From NCBI GenBank assembly GCA_023269235.1, contig JAHFTW010000006.1, positions 45,271 through 109,270 on the forward strand: a stretch of DNA of 64,000 nucleotides, in the 5' to 3' direction. Position numbers and translations under genes: made by a program. Below, one piece after another: positions 39,612 to 47,580 of this stretch (positions are counted from its first letter, which is position 1; every line of letters starts with the position of its first letter). The notes below the pieces were generated by a model that was not told the origin of the DNA, did no database searches, and saw only the letters and a program-made list of their open reading frames with translations. The stretch comes from Thermoplasmata archaeon (GTDB lineage Archaea; Thermoplasmatota; E2; JACPAO01; JAHFTW01).

Positions 39612-39739
39612 GGGAGCTGCCTCTCGTAGAGGCGCGAGCGCACCTCGCCCGTGTCGGGCCAGCGGGAGACGACGCCGGTCCAGACGTAGCCCTTGGGCGG
39701 CGTCTGGCCGGGGAAGAGCCAGAGGAGGAGGAACGTCAT
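39608..39739 (-). CDS. Small protein (43 aa) between fusion and nuclease genes
   Basis: A 43-aa protein with a hydrophobic start (MTFLLLWLFPGQ) and a basic, aromatic end (GYVWTGVVSRWPDTGEVRSR). ATGA overlaps on both sides make it a convincing gene in spite of its length. The first eleven residues could insert into a membrane. Function unknown. Confidence 0.6.
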   Translation of the reverse strand: MTFLLLWLFPGQTPPKGYVWTGVVSRWPDTGEVRSRLYERQLP

Positions 39740-42291
39740 GCGCAATCCTCAAGATCGAAGAGCGCCGGCATGGCGATCTCCTCCGCAGCGGCGCGGCAGT
39801 AGGAGACGCCATCCGTGAAGTAGGAGGGGTTCAGCTCGAATCCGATCCCGCGCCGCCGGAGCTTGACCGCGCAGTAGGGAACGGTCGCGAGACCGGCGAA
39901 GGGGTCGAGCACGGTCTCCCCGGGCATGGAGAACTGAGCGATCAGCCGGTCGACGATGTCGAATTGCAGGGGGCAGAGGTGCATCTCTCTGCCCTTCGCG
40001 GCCTGGGCCCCGTTCAGCGTCCTCATCCTGGCGATGTCGGTCCAGACGTCGGGATGCCAACTCGGGGGCTGGAGGAGCATGAAGGTGACGGGCAGCATCC
40101 CCTTCTCCTCGAGCGCCTCCCCGAGCTTCACGTGGTGCTCGAAGTCGTAGACGTTCTCGAGGTTGAACTTCCGGAAGAGCTGGAAGATGGCGTCGTGTGG
40201 CAGCTCGACGAGTTCCTCGGGGCGAATGAAGCGGTTCCCGCTCGAGCGCATGAACCCGTGGGCGTCGATCTGCCAACGGCTCCGCGAGTACGCCTCCTTC
40301 GACTTCACGACCGGATCGTCGGCGTAGCCGTCGCTCGCGTCCGTCGGCGGCTTCCGGAAGAGCAGGACGTACTCTGGCATTCCGGCCCCCATGCGCGACC
40401 CGTCCTTGCACTGTTCCGTCCAGCCGAGTCGGTAGGTCTGGTTGTTCTCCCGAACCACGTCGGTCACGACCGTCTTCCGCGCAAGGAACGCAAAGCCGTG
40501 CTTCCGGAAATGGGCGATCGTGTAGTCCGAGAACGGCGACACGGTCTGGAAGCCGAGGCCCGTGATCCCCCCTGGAACGATCCGGTCCTTCACGTGGACC
40601 GCGGCGACCCGGCCGGGCTTCAAGGCACGGAGGAGCGACGGCGTCAGGAAGCCGAGGTGCTCGAAGAAGTGCTCGTCATTGTCCGTGTGCCCGAGGTCGT
40701 TGTAGGAGGGCGTGTATTCGTACTGCGTTGAGAACGGGATCGACGTCACGATGAGGTCGACGCTGTTCTCTGGGAGGCGCTGCGCCTCCTCGATCGCGTC
40801 CGCGTTCACGAGCGTGTAGCCTTCGCCGCGGACCTCGACGCGCCGAACCCCGAGGGAACGCGTCAGACTCTCGGCCATGGCCGCTTTGGCGAGACCGTAC
40901 TCTCGAATCAGCTCTGTCATTCGGTTCACCATCTCCACGTGCTGCGCCCACTTCCGCTCGAGCGTGCGGCGGATCTCGCGCTCGGCTTCGGTGTAGATGA
41001 GGTCGATCCGGACGCGCTCCGTCTGGAGGAAGCGGTGAATCCGGTGAACGGCCTGGATGAAGTCCTGGAACTTGAACCCGATGCCGAGGAAGACGGCGCG
41101 GGCGCAGTGCCGTTGGAAGTTGCAGCCGGAACCCAGCATGACCGGCTTCCCGGCCAGCTCGCGGATTCGTCCGTCAGAGAAGTCAATGATCGTCTGCTCG
41201 CGCTCGTCGAGGTCCTGTGCGCCGAAGACCGCCGCGACCCCGGGGATCGCGGCCTCGATGGCGTGGCGTTCCACTTCGAGGTCATGCCAGATCAGCCGAT
41301 GCGCGTCGGGCTCTTCCGCTCGAATCTCCATGAGCCTCTCGAGCCGTGCGACGAGGCTGTCCCTCTTCTCCCGCGCGGCGTGCGAGACCCCGATCGCCGC
41401 GTTCCGAAAGAGACGGGCCTGTCCATCGCGTTCCTGTCCGGCGGCGGAGTGATCCGTCGGCACCTCGTGCCAGCGGACGTCGAGGTTGGGCAGGACGTAG
41501 CCGGCGTCGTCGAAGCCGAGATCCGAAGGCTTCTGGACGAAGAGTCCCCAGGACGCGACCCACAGCCAGAACTCTCGCTCTTTGTGGGGATGGAGAGTCA
41601 GGTGGTCGGCCTTCTCGGAGTTGCGACGGAAGAAGCGGGTCTTCGCCTCTCCGACGTCCATTATCCCGAGGTAGGCTGCGTAGGAGAGCAGCTCGATGTA
41701 CTCGTTCGGCGAGGGCGTCGCCGTGGCGACGAAGCGGAACGGAACGCCGCCGGAGAAGCGATCGCCGCGCTTCCGACCTTCGGCAGGGCCGCGGCCGCCG
41801 TCGCCCGCGAAGAGCCTCATGAACTCACGGAAGGTCTTCGTCCCGCCGAAGCCGCGGAGGACGGCGGCCTCGTCGAGCGAGGAGACGGAGAAGCGGCGCG
41901 GGTCGAGCTTCCCATCCCGGACCGTCTCGTAGTTCGTGAGGTAGATTCCCTCCGGGTCTTCACATTCCTCGATGCGCCGGACGAAGCGGACCTTGATCCC
42001 GAGCATCGCGGCGTCCCGGAAGAACTCCTGGCGGACGCCCAGGGGGATCACGATCAGGGCCATCCCGCCCTCGCGCTCCCGGGTGAGCCGGACCGCCTCG
42101 AGCTGGATGACCGTCTTCCCGAGGCCGAAGGCGGCGAAGCACGCGCGGCGCCCACCTTCGACCATCCATCGGACGATCGCCGCTTGATGCGGCTTCAGGA
42201 TGGGGTTCACGGCGAGCACGGGCCCGGCCTCGCCGTAGCTCGGAGCCATCCTCACCTTTGCCCTCAGGAAGGCGTGGTAGGCGTCGCTCAT
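39736..42291 (-). CDS. SF2 helicase-DNA methyltransferase fusion
   Basis: An 851-aa two-enzyme fusion. Residues 30-470 form a superfamily 2 helicase: Walker A FGLGKT (55-60), motif II LDEAAVLRGF (139-148), motif III VATATPSPNEY (188-198) and a Q-x-x-HRIHRF motif VI near 440. Residues 490-851 form an amino-methyltransferase of the beta type: motif IV is TSIPF (516-520) instead of (D/N/S)PP(Y/F), followed by QYEYTPSYNDLGH, and motif I DPFAGLAT begins at 796, with FELNPSYF after it. It probably methylates adenine N6 or cytosine N4 and could protect phage DNA from restriction. Similar fusions occur in other phages. ATG start in an ATGA overlap. Confidence 0.85.
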   Translation of the reverse strand: MSDAYHAFLRAKVRMAPSYGEAGPVLAVNPILKPHQAAIVRWMVEGGRRACFAAFGLGKTVIQLEAVRLTREREGGMALIVIPLGVRQEFFRDAAMLGIKVRFVRRIEECEDPEGIYLTNYETVRDGKLDPRRFSVSSLDEAAVLRGFGGTKTFREFMRLFAGDGGRGPAEGRKRGDRFSGGVPFRFVATATPSPNEYIELLSYAAYLGIMDVGEAKTRFFRRNSEKADHLTLHPHKEREFWLWVASWGLFVQKPSDLGFDDAGYVLPNLDVRWHEVPTDHSAAGQERDGQARLFRNAAIGVSHAAREKRDSLVARLERLMEIRAEEPDAHRLIWHDLEVERHAIEAAIPGVAAVFGAQDLDEREQTIIDFSDGRIRELAGKPVMLGSGCNFQRHCARAVFLGIGFKFQDFIQAVHRIHRFLQTERVRIDLIYTEAEREIRRTLERKWAQHVEMVNRMTELIREYGLAKAAMAESLTRSLGVRRVEVRGEGYTLVNADAIEEAQRLPENSVDLIVTSIPFSTQYEYTPSYNDLGHTDNDEHFFEHLGFLTPSLLRALKPGRVAAVHVKDRIVPGGITGLGFQTVSPFSDYTIAHFRKHGFAFLARKTVVTDVVRENNQTYRLGWTEQCKDGSRMGAGMPEYVLLFRKPPTDASDGYADDPVVKSKEAYSRSRWQIDAHGFMRSSGNRFIRPEELVELPHDAIFQLFRKFNLENVYDFEHHVKLGEALEEKGMLPVTFMLLQPPSWHPDVWTDIARMRTLNGAQAAKGREMHLCPLQFDIVDRLIAQFSMPGETVLDPFAGLATVPYCAVKLRRRGIGFELNPSYFTDGVSYCRAAAEEIAMPALFDLEDCA

Positions 42292-42533
42292 GCCGCCTCG
42301 ACGCGCCGCGCGTCCTCGTAGACGTGCCGCTGGAGCCTGTCGAAGGTGAGGCGCAGGGCCTCTTCGACGTGAGGGAGGAGCGGCCGCGTCTCCGCCTCCA
42401 TCGCCGAGAGGTAGGAAATCGAGAAGCCGGAGATTCGGGCCACTTCCTCGACGCGGACGCCGAGCGCGAGACGGAGCCTTCTGTAGTAGTCGGCCCTGCT
42501 CTTCGGCTGCTGGCCGGCACGGCAGCGCTTCAC
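42288..42533 (-). CDS. HTH (XRE-type) regulator
   Basis: An 81-aa protein with a helix-turn-helix: YYRRLRLALGVRVEEVARIS followed by GFSISYLSAMEAETRPLLPH. The E-V-A-R-x-x-G-x-S-x-x-Y-L-S pattern is standard for Cro/CI-type DNA-binding domains. It has a short basic start. GTG start in a GTGA overlap with the upstream gene; the stop overlaps the fusion gene. May control expression of the helicase/methylation block. Confidence 0.78.
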   Translation of the reverse strand: MKRCRAGQQPKSRADYYRRLRLALGVRVEEVARISGFSISYLSAMEAETRPLLPHVEEALRLTFDRLQRHVYEDARRVEAA

Positions 42534-42916
42534 GCCCCGGCCCCCTTCGCCAGGTGCTGCGCCGCAGCCGTGAGCTCGCCGAGGATCGTCGGCTCGAGGC
42601 GCTCGCGCGCGACGTTGACAAACGCGCGGTCGAAGGAGGTCCTCTGCCGCCGGTGGGCGCCGAGGGCTTCCTGCACGCGCTGACGCAGCCGGGCGAGGTC
42701 GTGGATTCGGTCGTGGGCCGCGTCCCACTCGACGAGCGGGATCGTCCGGCCGGTCTCGCGCCGGTAGGTCGCGCCGTCGCGGAGGAAGCGCCGAAGGGAG
42801 GCCGACTCCTCGTCGATCGCGGCCAGGGCGCAGAGAGCCGCCTCGACAGACTCGCCGTCGGAGACGGCGGCGGGGATGACGATGACGAGGGGCGGAGGGA
42901 AGGCAGGGCGGGTCAC
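42530..42916 (-). CDS. Helical protein of unknown function (128 aa)
   Basis: A 128-aa helical protein: VEAALCALAAIDEESASLRR, HDRIHDLARLRQRVQEALGA and FDRAFVNVARERLEPTILGE. The N-terminus is hydrophobic (PPPLVIVIPAAV) but too short for a firm signal. GTG start, coupled to neighbours on both sides. No family recognised. Confidence 0.6.
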   Translation of the reverse strand: MTRPAFPPPLVIVIPAAVSDGESVEAALCALAAIDEESASLRRFLRDGATYRRETGRTIPLVEWDAAHDRIHDLARLRQRVQEALGAHRRQRTSFDRAFVNVARERLEPTILGELTAAAQHLAKGAGA

Positions 42917-43212
42917 GCTGCGACCGCCCCGTCGACCGGCTTCAGCCAGTCGCGCTCGGCGATGCCGCGGAAGCCGTCGGGGAAGGCGACGATGAGCGGG
43001 CAGCGGCAGCGGTCCTCGGAGATCTGAACGACGGTGCAGCGGCAGCCGAGGCGACGCGGGTAGAGGGAACCCGGTCCGTCCGGACGCTGCTCTCCGCCGC
43101 CGAAGATGAACGACCGGCCGACGACGTCGCTGAGAGCGTGCCTGCGGGCGGCGCGCCGACTCTCCTCGTGAGGGGACCGAAGCCAGGGCCACGGTGCGGG
43201 CGGAATGTTCAT
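42913..43212 (-). CDS. Hypothetical protein (99 aa) with Cys-rich centre
   Basis: A 99-aa protein. The middle LGCRCTVVQISEDRCRCPLI contains four cysteines in two C-x-C pairs, a possible zinc site, followed by AFPDGFRGIAERDWLKPV. The first 45 residues are Arg/Pro-rich. ATGA overlap upstream and GTGA overlap downstream. Unknown function. Confidence 0.6.
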   Translation of the reverse strand: MNIPPAPWPWLRSPHEESRRAARRHALSDVVGRSFIFGGGEQRPDGPGSLYPRRLGCRCTVVQISEDRCRCPLIVAFPDGFRGIAERDWLKPVDGAVAA

Positions 43213-43580
43213 GACCGAACCCCCTGCCAGAGGCGGACCCATCCGCCGTTTCGAGAGGCGAAGACCGACGTCTTCCATTGCCCGGTCGAGCGGATCGTCC
43301 CGGCGAGGCGCTCGGCTCGGAAGGCGCAGCCGATCGTTCTCGGGTCGAGACCGACCGGGCTTCCGATCGCGCGGCGGACGTCGTCGCTCGAGAAGGGCTC
43401 GGGGGAGAGGGCGAGCGCGCGGATCGCGGCGCGCGCGATGTCGATGTACGGGCTCCGGTACTTCTCCGCCTTGGCCTGGAGCCCCTCGAGCTTCCGGTCG
43501 GACCGCTGCGTGCCGACGCCCGGCTGCGGCTGCGGGATCGGACGGTCGAAGAGACCGGGCTGAGCGTTAGCGCTCGCCAT
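43209..43580 (-). CDS. Probable winged-helix-like protein (123 aa)
   Basis: A 123-aa protein. After a Pro/Gln-rich start (residues 1-25) comes a basic helix (DRKLEGLQAKAEKYRSPYID) and a part that looks like a winged helix: SSDDVRRAIGSPVGLDPRTI, GCAFRAERLAGTIRST and a wing-like SVFASRNGGWVRLW. DNA binding is likely, the target unknown. ATG start overlaps the previous gene by 14 bases. Confidence 0.6.
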   Translation of the reverse strand: MASANAQPGLFDRPIPQPQPGVGTQRSDRKLEGLQAKAEKYRSPYIDIARAAIRALALSPEPFSSDDVRRAIGSPVGLDPRTIGCAFRAERLAGTIRSTGQWKTSVFASRNGGWVRLWQGVRS

Positions 43581-44073
43581 CGGGGGCCTCCTCCTCTTCG
43601 AGGTCGATGAAGCCGTTCGCGGATGCGGTACTCGGGGGGCCGGGCTCGGCGTTCGCGGCGCTCGAGGCCGCCACGTTCGAGGCTGCCTCGAAGCAGCTCG
43701 GGCAGAGCGGCGGCGTCTTCACTCCGCCCGCTTCGAGGCTGACGGTCTCGCCCGTGGCGCCGCAGAGGGAGCAGGGCGGGGCGGGCTCGTCCGTGGCAGG
43801 CTCCTGTGCGACCGGACTTGATGCGGTCGTCACCGGCGGCTTGGGCTCGTCTGAGGACGTGAAGAGGGCGGCCTGTCCGTCCTCGACGATGAAGCCGGAC
43901 TCGACCTCGCGGGAGAGGCTCTCGATCTCCCGGGAGAGGTCCTTCACCTCTTCTCGGTAGGCGCGGTTCTCCTCGGCGTGCAGCGCAGCGTTCCGGTCGC
44001 GCTCGCGAACGAGGTGTGCGAGCTTGATCCCGCGTATACGCCGCTCCTCGGGGGAGAGCTCACGCGTGGGCAT
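43567..44073 (-). CDS. Coiled-coil protein with Cys pairs (168 aa)
   Basis: A 168-aa acidic protein. Residues 8-60 are a coiled coil (HLVRERDRNAALHAEENRAY and onward), followed by an Ala/Pro-rich linker and two Cys pairs, CSLC around residue 100 and CPSC around 126, spaced as in a zinc ribbon. The C-terminus is acidic and low-complexity. A coiled coil with a zinc ribbon suggests a scaffold or regulatory early protein. ATG start overlaps its upstream gene by 14 bases. Confidence 0.6.
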   Translation of the reverse strand: MPTRELSPEERRIRGIKLAHLVRERDRNAALHAEENRAYREEVKDLSREIESLSREVESGFIVEDGQAALFTSSDEPKPPVTTASSPVAQEPATDEPAPPCSLCGATGETVSLEAGGVKTPPLCPSCFEAASNVAASSAANAEPGPPSTASANGFIDLEEEEAPDGER

Positions 44074-44605
44074 CTGGCACCCCCGGCGTCATCGGGGCGG
44101 CGGCGGGAGCCGGCGCGTCCTTCGGGAGCCCGCGGTGCAGGCCACCGGTCCGCGGGCTCGAGGATGCGGCCTTCTTCGCCTTGCGCCGGGCCTTCGGCTT
44201 CGAGGGCGGCTCGAGGATGCCGTCGAGCTCGGAGAGCGGGATGAGGCCGATCACGGCGCAGATGCCCCGGACTTCCTGGAGGAGCGCGGCGCGGTGGACG
44301 TTGGCGGCCTCCTTGGCGCGGGCGGCGTTCTCTTCGGCGTCAACGACGGCGCCTAGCGCCTTGGAGAGCATTTCGACGGCGGAGGCCTTCTGCGGGACCG
44401 GGATGAGCCAGACGCGCGTGCCGGTCTTCGGACAGGAGACGAACCGAGATGACGGTTTCCCGTCAGGGAACGGCTCGACGAGGACCGGGAGACCGTAGTG
44501 ATCGTCCGCGCATGCAGAGCAGGTCTTGATCGAGGTCGTCTCACCGGTCGGTTCGGGGAGGGTGACTTCGGGGATGGTGAAGTCGGGGTCTTCCGCGTTT
44601 CCCAC
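44060..44605 (-). CDS. Hypothetical protein (181 aa) with CSAC pair
   Basis: A 181-aa protein with an acidic N-terminus, CSAC around residue 29, a Lys/Ser segment with RFVSCPKTGTRVWLIPVPQK, a long helix (AVVDAEENAARAKEAANVHR) and a basic Ala/Lys-rich C-terminus with KPKARRKAKKAASSS. GTG start four bases after the upstream stop. The basic tail may bind DNA. No family recognised. Confidence 0.6.
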   Translation of the reverse strand: MGNAEDPDFTIPEVTLPEPTGETTSIKTCSACADDHYGLPVLVEPFPDGKPSSRFVSCPKTGTRVWLIPVPQKASAVEMLSKALGAVVDAEENAARAKEAANVHRAALLQEVRGICAVIGLIPLSELDGILEPPSKPKARRKAKKAASSSPRTGGLHRGLPKDAPAPAAAPMTPGVPDAHA

Positions 44606-44608
44606 GGC

Positions 44609-45316
44609 TCACCCCCTGCGCCCCGAGACGATGGTTTCGTTGTAGGCCTTCACGCCCGGGTAGGAGAGCTCGGCCTTCAAGGCCTTCGCCTGCGAGTCGA
44701 GGAAGGACTGGTTCGGGACGATCGCGGCGAGAGGAGCCGTTCCGTCGGCGACCGCGCGCACGAGCGTCTTCAGGTCGACGACCATCGCCTTCCAGTTCTC
44801 GCGGAACGAGACGCCCTCGGCCTTCGTCTCCGACCTCACGACGACGAGGGGAGCCTCCACGGGGGCGGCGATCAGCTCCTCGGCGGACTGCGCGTCGCCA
44901 GCCTTCTCCGCCTGGAGAGCCAGCTCGAGGCGCTCGTCCTCGGCCTTCCTCTTAGCTTCCTCCTGAAGCCGACGCTGCTCCTCCTGGCGCCTGCGCTCCT
45001 GCTCGGCGTTGTAGGTCGCCATGAGGGGCTTGACGATCTTCTCGGCTTCGAGGAGAGGCCCGGCCAGCTTCGCCTTCACGGCGAGCGCGGCCTTGTGAGA
45101 CCGGTGCGCGGCCTCGATCGACGGGTCGCAAAGCTGCTCGATCTCGCCGAGCGCCGTCTTGACGTTGACGAGGAATTCGCCGGCCGCGCGGAACTCGTCC
45201 GCCGTGCGGATGACGAGAGCCTGCGCCTCCGCCTTGATCGCGAGGGCCTTCCGCTCGAGCGCGCTCTGGCGTTCGGGTTCGGGCTCGACGAGGGAGATTC
45301 TCGGAACTGCGGACAT
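44609..45316 (-). CDS. Coiled-coil protein of the recombination block
   Basis: A 235-aa protein. Residues 10-95 are helical (KALAIKAEAQALVIRTADEF and LVNVKTALGEIEQLCDPSIE), residues 110-160 are a very charged coiled coil (EQERRRQEEQRRLQEEAKRK), and the C-terminal domain has GVSFRENWKAMVVDLKTLVR, VPNQSFLDSQAKALK and YPGVKAYNE. This arrangement is common in phage proteins coded next to annealing proteins and exonucleases; their function is not settled. Starts at ATG two bases after the nuclease gene. Confidence 0.7.
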   Translation of the reverse strand: MSAVPRISLVEPEPERQSALERKALAIKAEAQALVIRTADEFRAAGEFLVNVKTALGEIEQLCDPSIEAAHRSHKAALAVKAKLAGPLLEAEKIVKPLMATYNAEQERRRQEEQRRLQEEAKRKAEDERLELALQAEKAGDAQSAEELIAAPVEAPLVVVRSETKAEGVSFRENWKAMVVDLKTLVRAVADGTAPLAAIVPNQSFLDSQAKALKAELSYPGVKAYNETIVSGRRG

Positions 45317-45317
45317 C

Positions 45318-45971
45318 TCAGGTCTCCTTCCGGGCGCGTCGCCCGAAGCGTTCTTGGCAGTGGTAGACGCGGGCAGCGGCGCGGAAGTCGTCCACGTCGC
45401 GGCCGGCGCACTTCGTCTCGTGCTCATGCCAGCGATAGGTCCCGTCATTGCGGAGGTAGAGGGCGGCGCGGCGGAGCCCGTAGGTCGTCGCCCTGCCGGT
45501 CGTCTCTGCGTAGGCCACGGCTTCACCGGCGGACTGGACCGCGTGCCATGGCTCCGGCCCGCCGCTCTTCCAGTTGTTGACGACGAGGAGCGGACTCCCG
45601 TTCACTCTCCCGATGCCGTCGATTCGCGTCGCGAACCGGAGGACCTCGGAGCCGACGAGCAGCTCGGGCGCCTCCACCGGCTGCCAGTGCATCTCGATGG
45701 CGAACCGCTCCCAGGCCTCGACGTAGGGGAGGATCAGGGGCGCGAGGCTGTCCCGCTGGAGGTCGCCCTCGATGAGGTACTGGATGGCGAGGTGGACCGC
45801 CACGCCGCGCTCCCGCGCCTCCACGCTGTAGAAGCTGTCGTCGAGCAGCCGAGCGGCCTTCAGGATCGACGTGATCCCCGGAATGACTTCGCCGTCGAGC
45901 GTGTAGAGGTGCGGCTCCTCCTCGAAGGTCAAGCGGCCAGAGAAGGGGATCCGGTCCGGCAGGGCCGACAC
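45318..45971 (-). CDS. PD-(D/E)XK exonuclease-like protein with D-to-N change
   Basis: A 217-aa protein of the PD-(D/E)XK nuclease type, probably the phage recombination exonuclease. The pattern is an N-terminal VIPGITSILKAA, RGVAVHLAIQYLIEG (motif I helix), FATRIDGIGRVNG (the first Asp), LLVVNNWKSGGPEPWH (motif with Lys) and a Q-x-x-x-x-VAYAE helix. In relatives the strand before W-K-S/T-G normally reads V-D-x-K; here the acidic residue appears as Asn. That could weaken or abolish metal binding, or the alignment may shift by one residue. GTG start; the next gene upstream is the putative annealing protein. Confidence 0.7.
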   Translation of the reverse strand: MSALPDRIPFSGRLTFEEEPHLYTLDGEVIPGITSILKAARLLDDSFYSVEARERGVAVHLAIQYLIEGDLQRDSLAPLILPYVEAWERFAIEMHWQPVEAPELLVGSEVLRFATRIDGIGRVNGSPLLVVNNWKSGGPEPWHAVQSAGEAVAYAETTGRATTYGLRRAALYLRNDGTYRWHEHETKCAGRDVDDFRAAARVYHCQERFGRRARKET

Positions 45972-45981
45972 GTTCCCGGCC

Positions 45982-46953
45982 TCACGCGGCGCTCGGGGCG
46001 GCGGGCGTGGCCGGCTTCTTCTCCTCGCTGTCGGGCACCGGCTCGAGGGAGTCCAGGACGAAGCCGCCGCCGCTGCCGACGTGGTAGGTGATGCGGACGG
46101 GCGCCTCGAGCTCCTTCGCAGCGGAGGCGTCCTCGGAGAGCTTCCCGTACCGGGTCAGGAACGACCGGCCGTCCGCGGAGTCGACGGACCAGATCTTCCC
46201 CTTCCCGTCGACCTTCTCGCGGACGTCCTTCACGAGGACGACCTCCTCGGGCCCGCGCTTCGGATCGGCCGGAGGCTGGGCCGGGGGCTCGGTCTTCTTC
46301 GCTTCGCTCGCACGCTGCGGCTTCGGTGCGGACGGCGCGCCGTCTCCGTTCAGCGCGTCGGTCTCGCTCGGCCGGAGTTCCTCGGGGAGGTCCTCGATGT
46401 CCTGCGTGAAGATGTCGGAGGCGGCCGTGACGCGGAGGGTCACCGCAACCTCGGCCCGCTTCGCCGCCATCTTCAGGACGGTGTTCGCGAGGTCCGCCGG
46501 GTTCGTCCGAATCTGCTTCACCTGATAGGTGCTGTTGTTCCGCGCCTTCTTCCACTCGACGCGACGCCGGTCTTCGGGGGTCTCGTCGAACTCCTGCTGA
46601 CAGATCGCCTCGCGCCAGCGGTACTTCTTCTCGTCGGTGCTGCACTCCCCGACGGCCGAGCCGAGCTCGATACCGGAACCCATGCTGCGGGCGACGGCGG
46701 TCACGCGGTAGCGGATGGCGTCGCTCGTCGAGAGGTCCTCGACGCGCGGGTCGACGGCGATCCGGAACGTCGAGAGGAGCTTCTCGGCACCGGGCTTCCA
46801 GAGGGACGGCTTCGGCGTGCCGGGGATCGTCCCGAAATGCGTCCCCTCCTTCATCACGGCCTGCATGACCTCTTGGATCAGGTTCACCTGGGCGCGAATG
46901 GCGACGGCGCTGAGGGGAGCGCTGTCGATCACTGCGAGGGCGGTTTCGTTCAT
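45982..46953 (-). CDS. Putative ssDNA-annealing/recombination protein
   Basis: A 323-aa protein. Residues 20-190 have a pattern shared by a family of phage early proteins: EGTHFGTIPGTPKPSLWKPG, AEKLLSTF, GSAVGECSTDEKKYRW and TNPADLANTVLKMAAKRAEV followed by AASDIFTQDIEDLPEELRP. The rest is a Lys/Pro-rich linker and a C-terminal beta domain (residues 235-310) that may be an OB-like fold. Location next to a PD-(D/E)XK exonuclease gene is the usual arrangement of annealing proteins, but the direct family evidence is weak and some such proteins are recorded only as hypothetical. ATG start in an ATGA overlap. Confidence 0.55.
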   Translation of the reverse strand: MNETALAVIDSAPLSAVAIRAQVNLIQEVMQAVMKEGTHFGTIPGTPKPSLWKPGAEKLLSTFRIAVDPRVEDLSTSDAIRYRVTAVARSMGSGIELGSAVGECSTDEKKYRWREAICQQEFDETPEDRRRVEWKKARNNSTYQVKQIRTNPADLANTVLKMAAKRAEVAVTLRVTAASDIFTQDIEDLPEELRPSETDALNGDGAPSAPKPQRASEAKKTEPPAQPPADPKRGPEEVVLVKDVREKVDGKGKIWSVDSADGRSFLTRYGKLSEDASAAKELEAPVRITYHVGSGGGFVLDSLEPVPDSEEKKPATPAAPSAA

Positions 46954-47078
46954 GCGCGTTCTCCCGCCCCGGGGTTCCTGCCCGGGGCTTTCTTTCGTGC
47001 GAGGAGGTGGACGAAGAGGTTCGTGAAGGACCAGCACGCGAGCGCGAGAGCGGCCAGGATCACAAGCTGCGTCTTCAC
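46950..47078 (-). CDS. Small membrane protein (42 aa)
   Basis: A 42-aa protein with one hydrophobic segment (VKTQLVILAALALACWSFTN) followed by a basic tail with LLARKKAPGR. GTG start in a GTGA overlap and TGA stop overlapping the next ATG. Single-span small membrane protein with a positive C-terminus; function unknown. Confidence 0.65.
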   Translation of the reverse strand: MKTQLVILAALALACWSFTNLFVHLLARKKAPGRNPGAGERA

Positions 47079-47320
47079 TGGAGCTTTACTCCCAGCTTCG
47101 CCGCGAGTGCCTCATCGAAGACCTGCGCCGCGCGCTTCAGGTGATTCGCGATGCTCGCGAGGATCAGGCGGTCGACGTCCTCGAGCGGGAGCAGGACGGT
47201 CGGAACGCCGTTGAGGTGCGCCTGCACCGTGCGGATCGGCACGCCGAGCGCCTCGGCGCGCCAGACGACCGACATGCGGCCTTCGACGACGGCGAAGCCG
47301 TAGAAGGAGGGCTCGCTCAT
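47075..47320 (-). CDS. Hypothetical protein (81 aa)
   Basis: An 81-aa protein with a possible DNA-binding helix pair: RAEALGVPIRTVQAHLNGVP, then LEDVDRLILASIANHLKRAA. The V-P-I-R-T-V-Q segment looks like a short helix-turn-helix. ATGA and GTGA overlaps on either side. Unknown function. Confidence 0.6.
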   Translation of the reverse strand: MSEPSFYGFAVVEGRMSVVWRAEALGVPIRTVQAHLNGVPTVLLPLEDVDRLILASIANHLKRAAQVFDEALAAKLGVKLQ

Positions 47321-47580
47321 GATGGGGTCCGCGCGAGCGCCTTCAGGAGGCGGAACACCCCGCGGTCCTTCCGCCCGCTCGCGCGCTCGATCCAGAGGCC
47401 GGTCCCGGGCCAGAAGTCGGCAAACGGGGGCGCGCCGACGATGAGATGCGCGCCGAGGTTCTTCGAGACGAACGGCACGCCGCGCTCTCGCAGGAAAGTC
47501 GAGGAGCTCGCGCGGTTCGAGGCTCGACGGATGGCCGACCCCGCGCGCAGCGCTTCGTAGACCTCGCCGATCTCGCTCAC
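47317..47580 (-). CDS. Hypothetical protein (87 aa)
   Basis: An 87-aa basic protein: MSEIGEVYEALRAGSAIRRA, then STFLRERGVPFVSKNLGAHL and a C-terminal helix with RGVFRLLKALARTPS. The F-V-S-K-N-L-G-A-H-L-I-V segment resembles small phage proteins of unknown function with a restriction-nuclease-like strand, but I see no active site. GTG start in a GTGA overlap. Confidence 0.6.
   Translation of the reverse strand: MSEIGEVYEALRAGSAIRRASNRASSSTFLRERGVPFVSKNLGAHLIVGAPPFADFWPGTGLWIERASGRKDRGVFRLLKALARTPS

Noticed and set aside
37462..42291. A DISARM-like defence system
   Set aside because: Helicases and a methylase are present, but there is no DUF1998 or phospholipase-D component, and the setting is a phage replication block.
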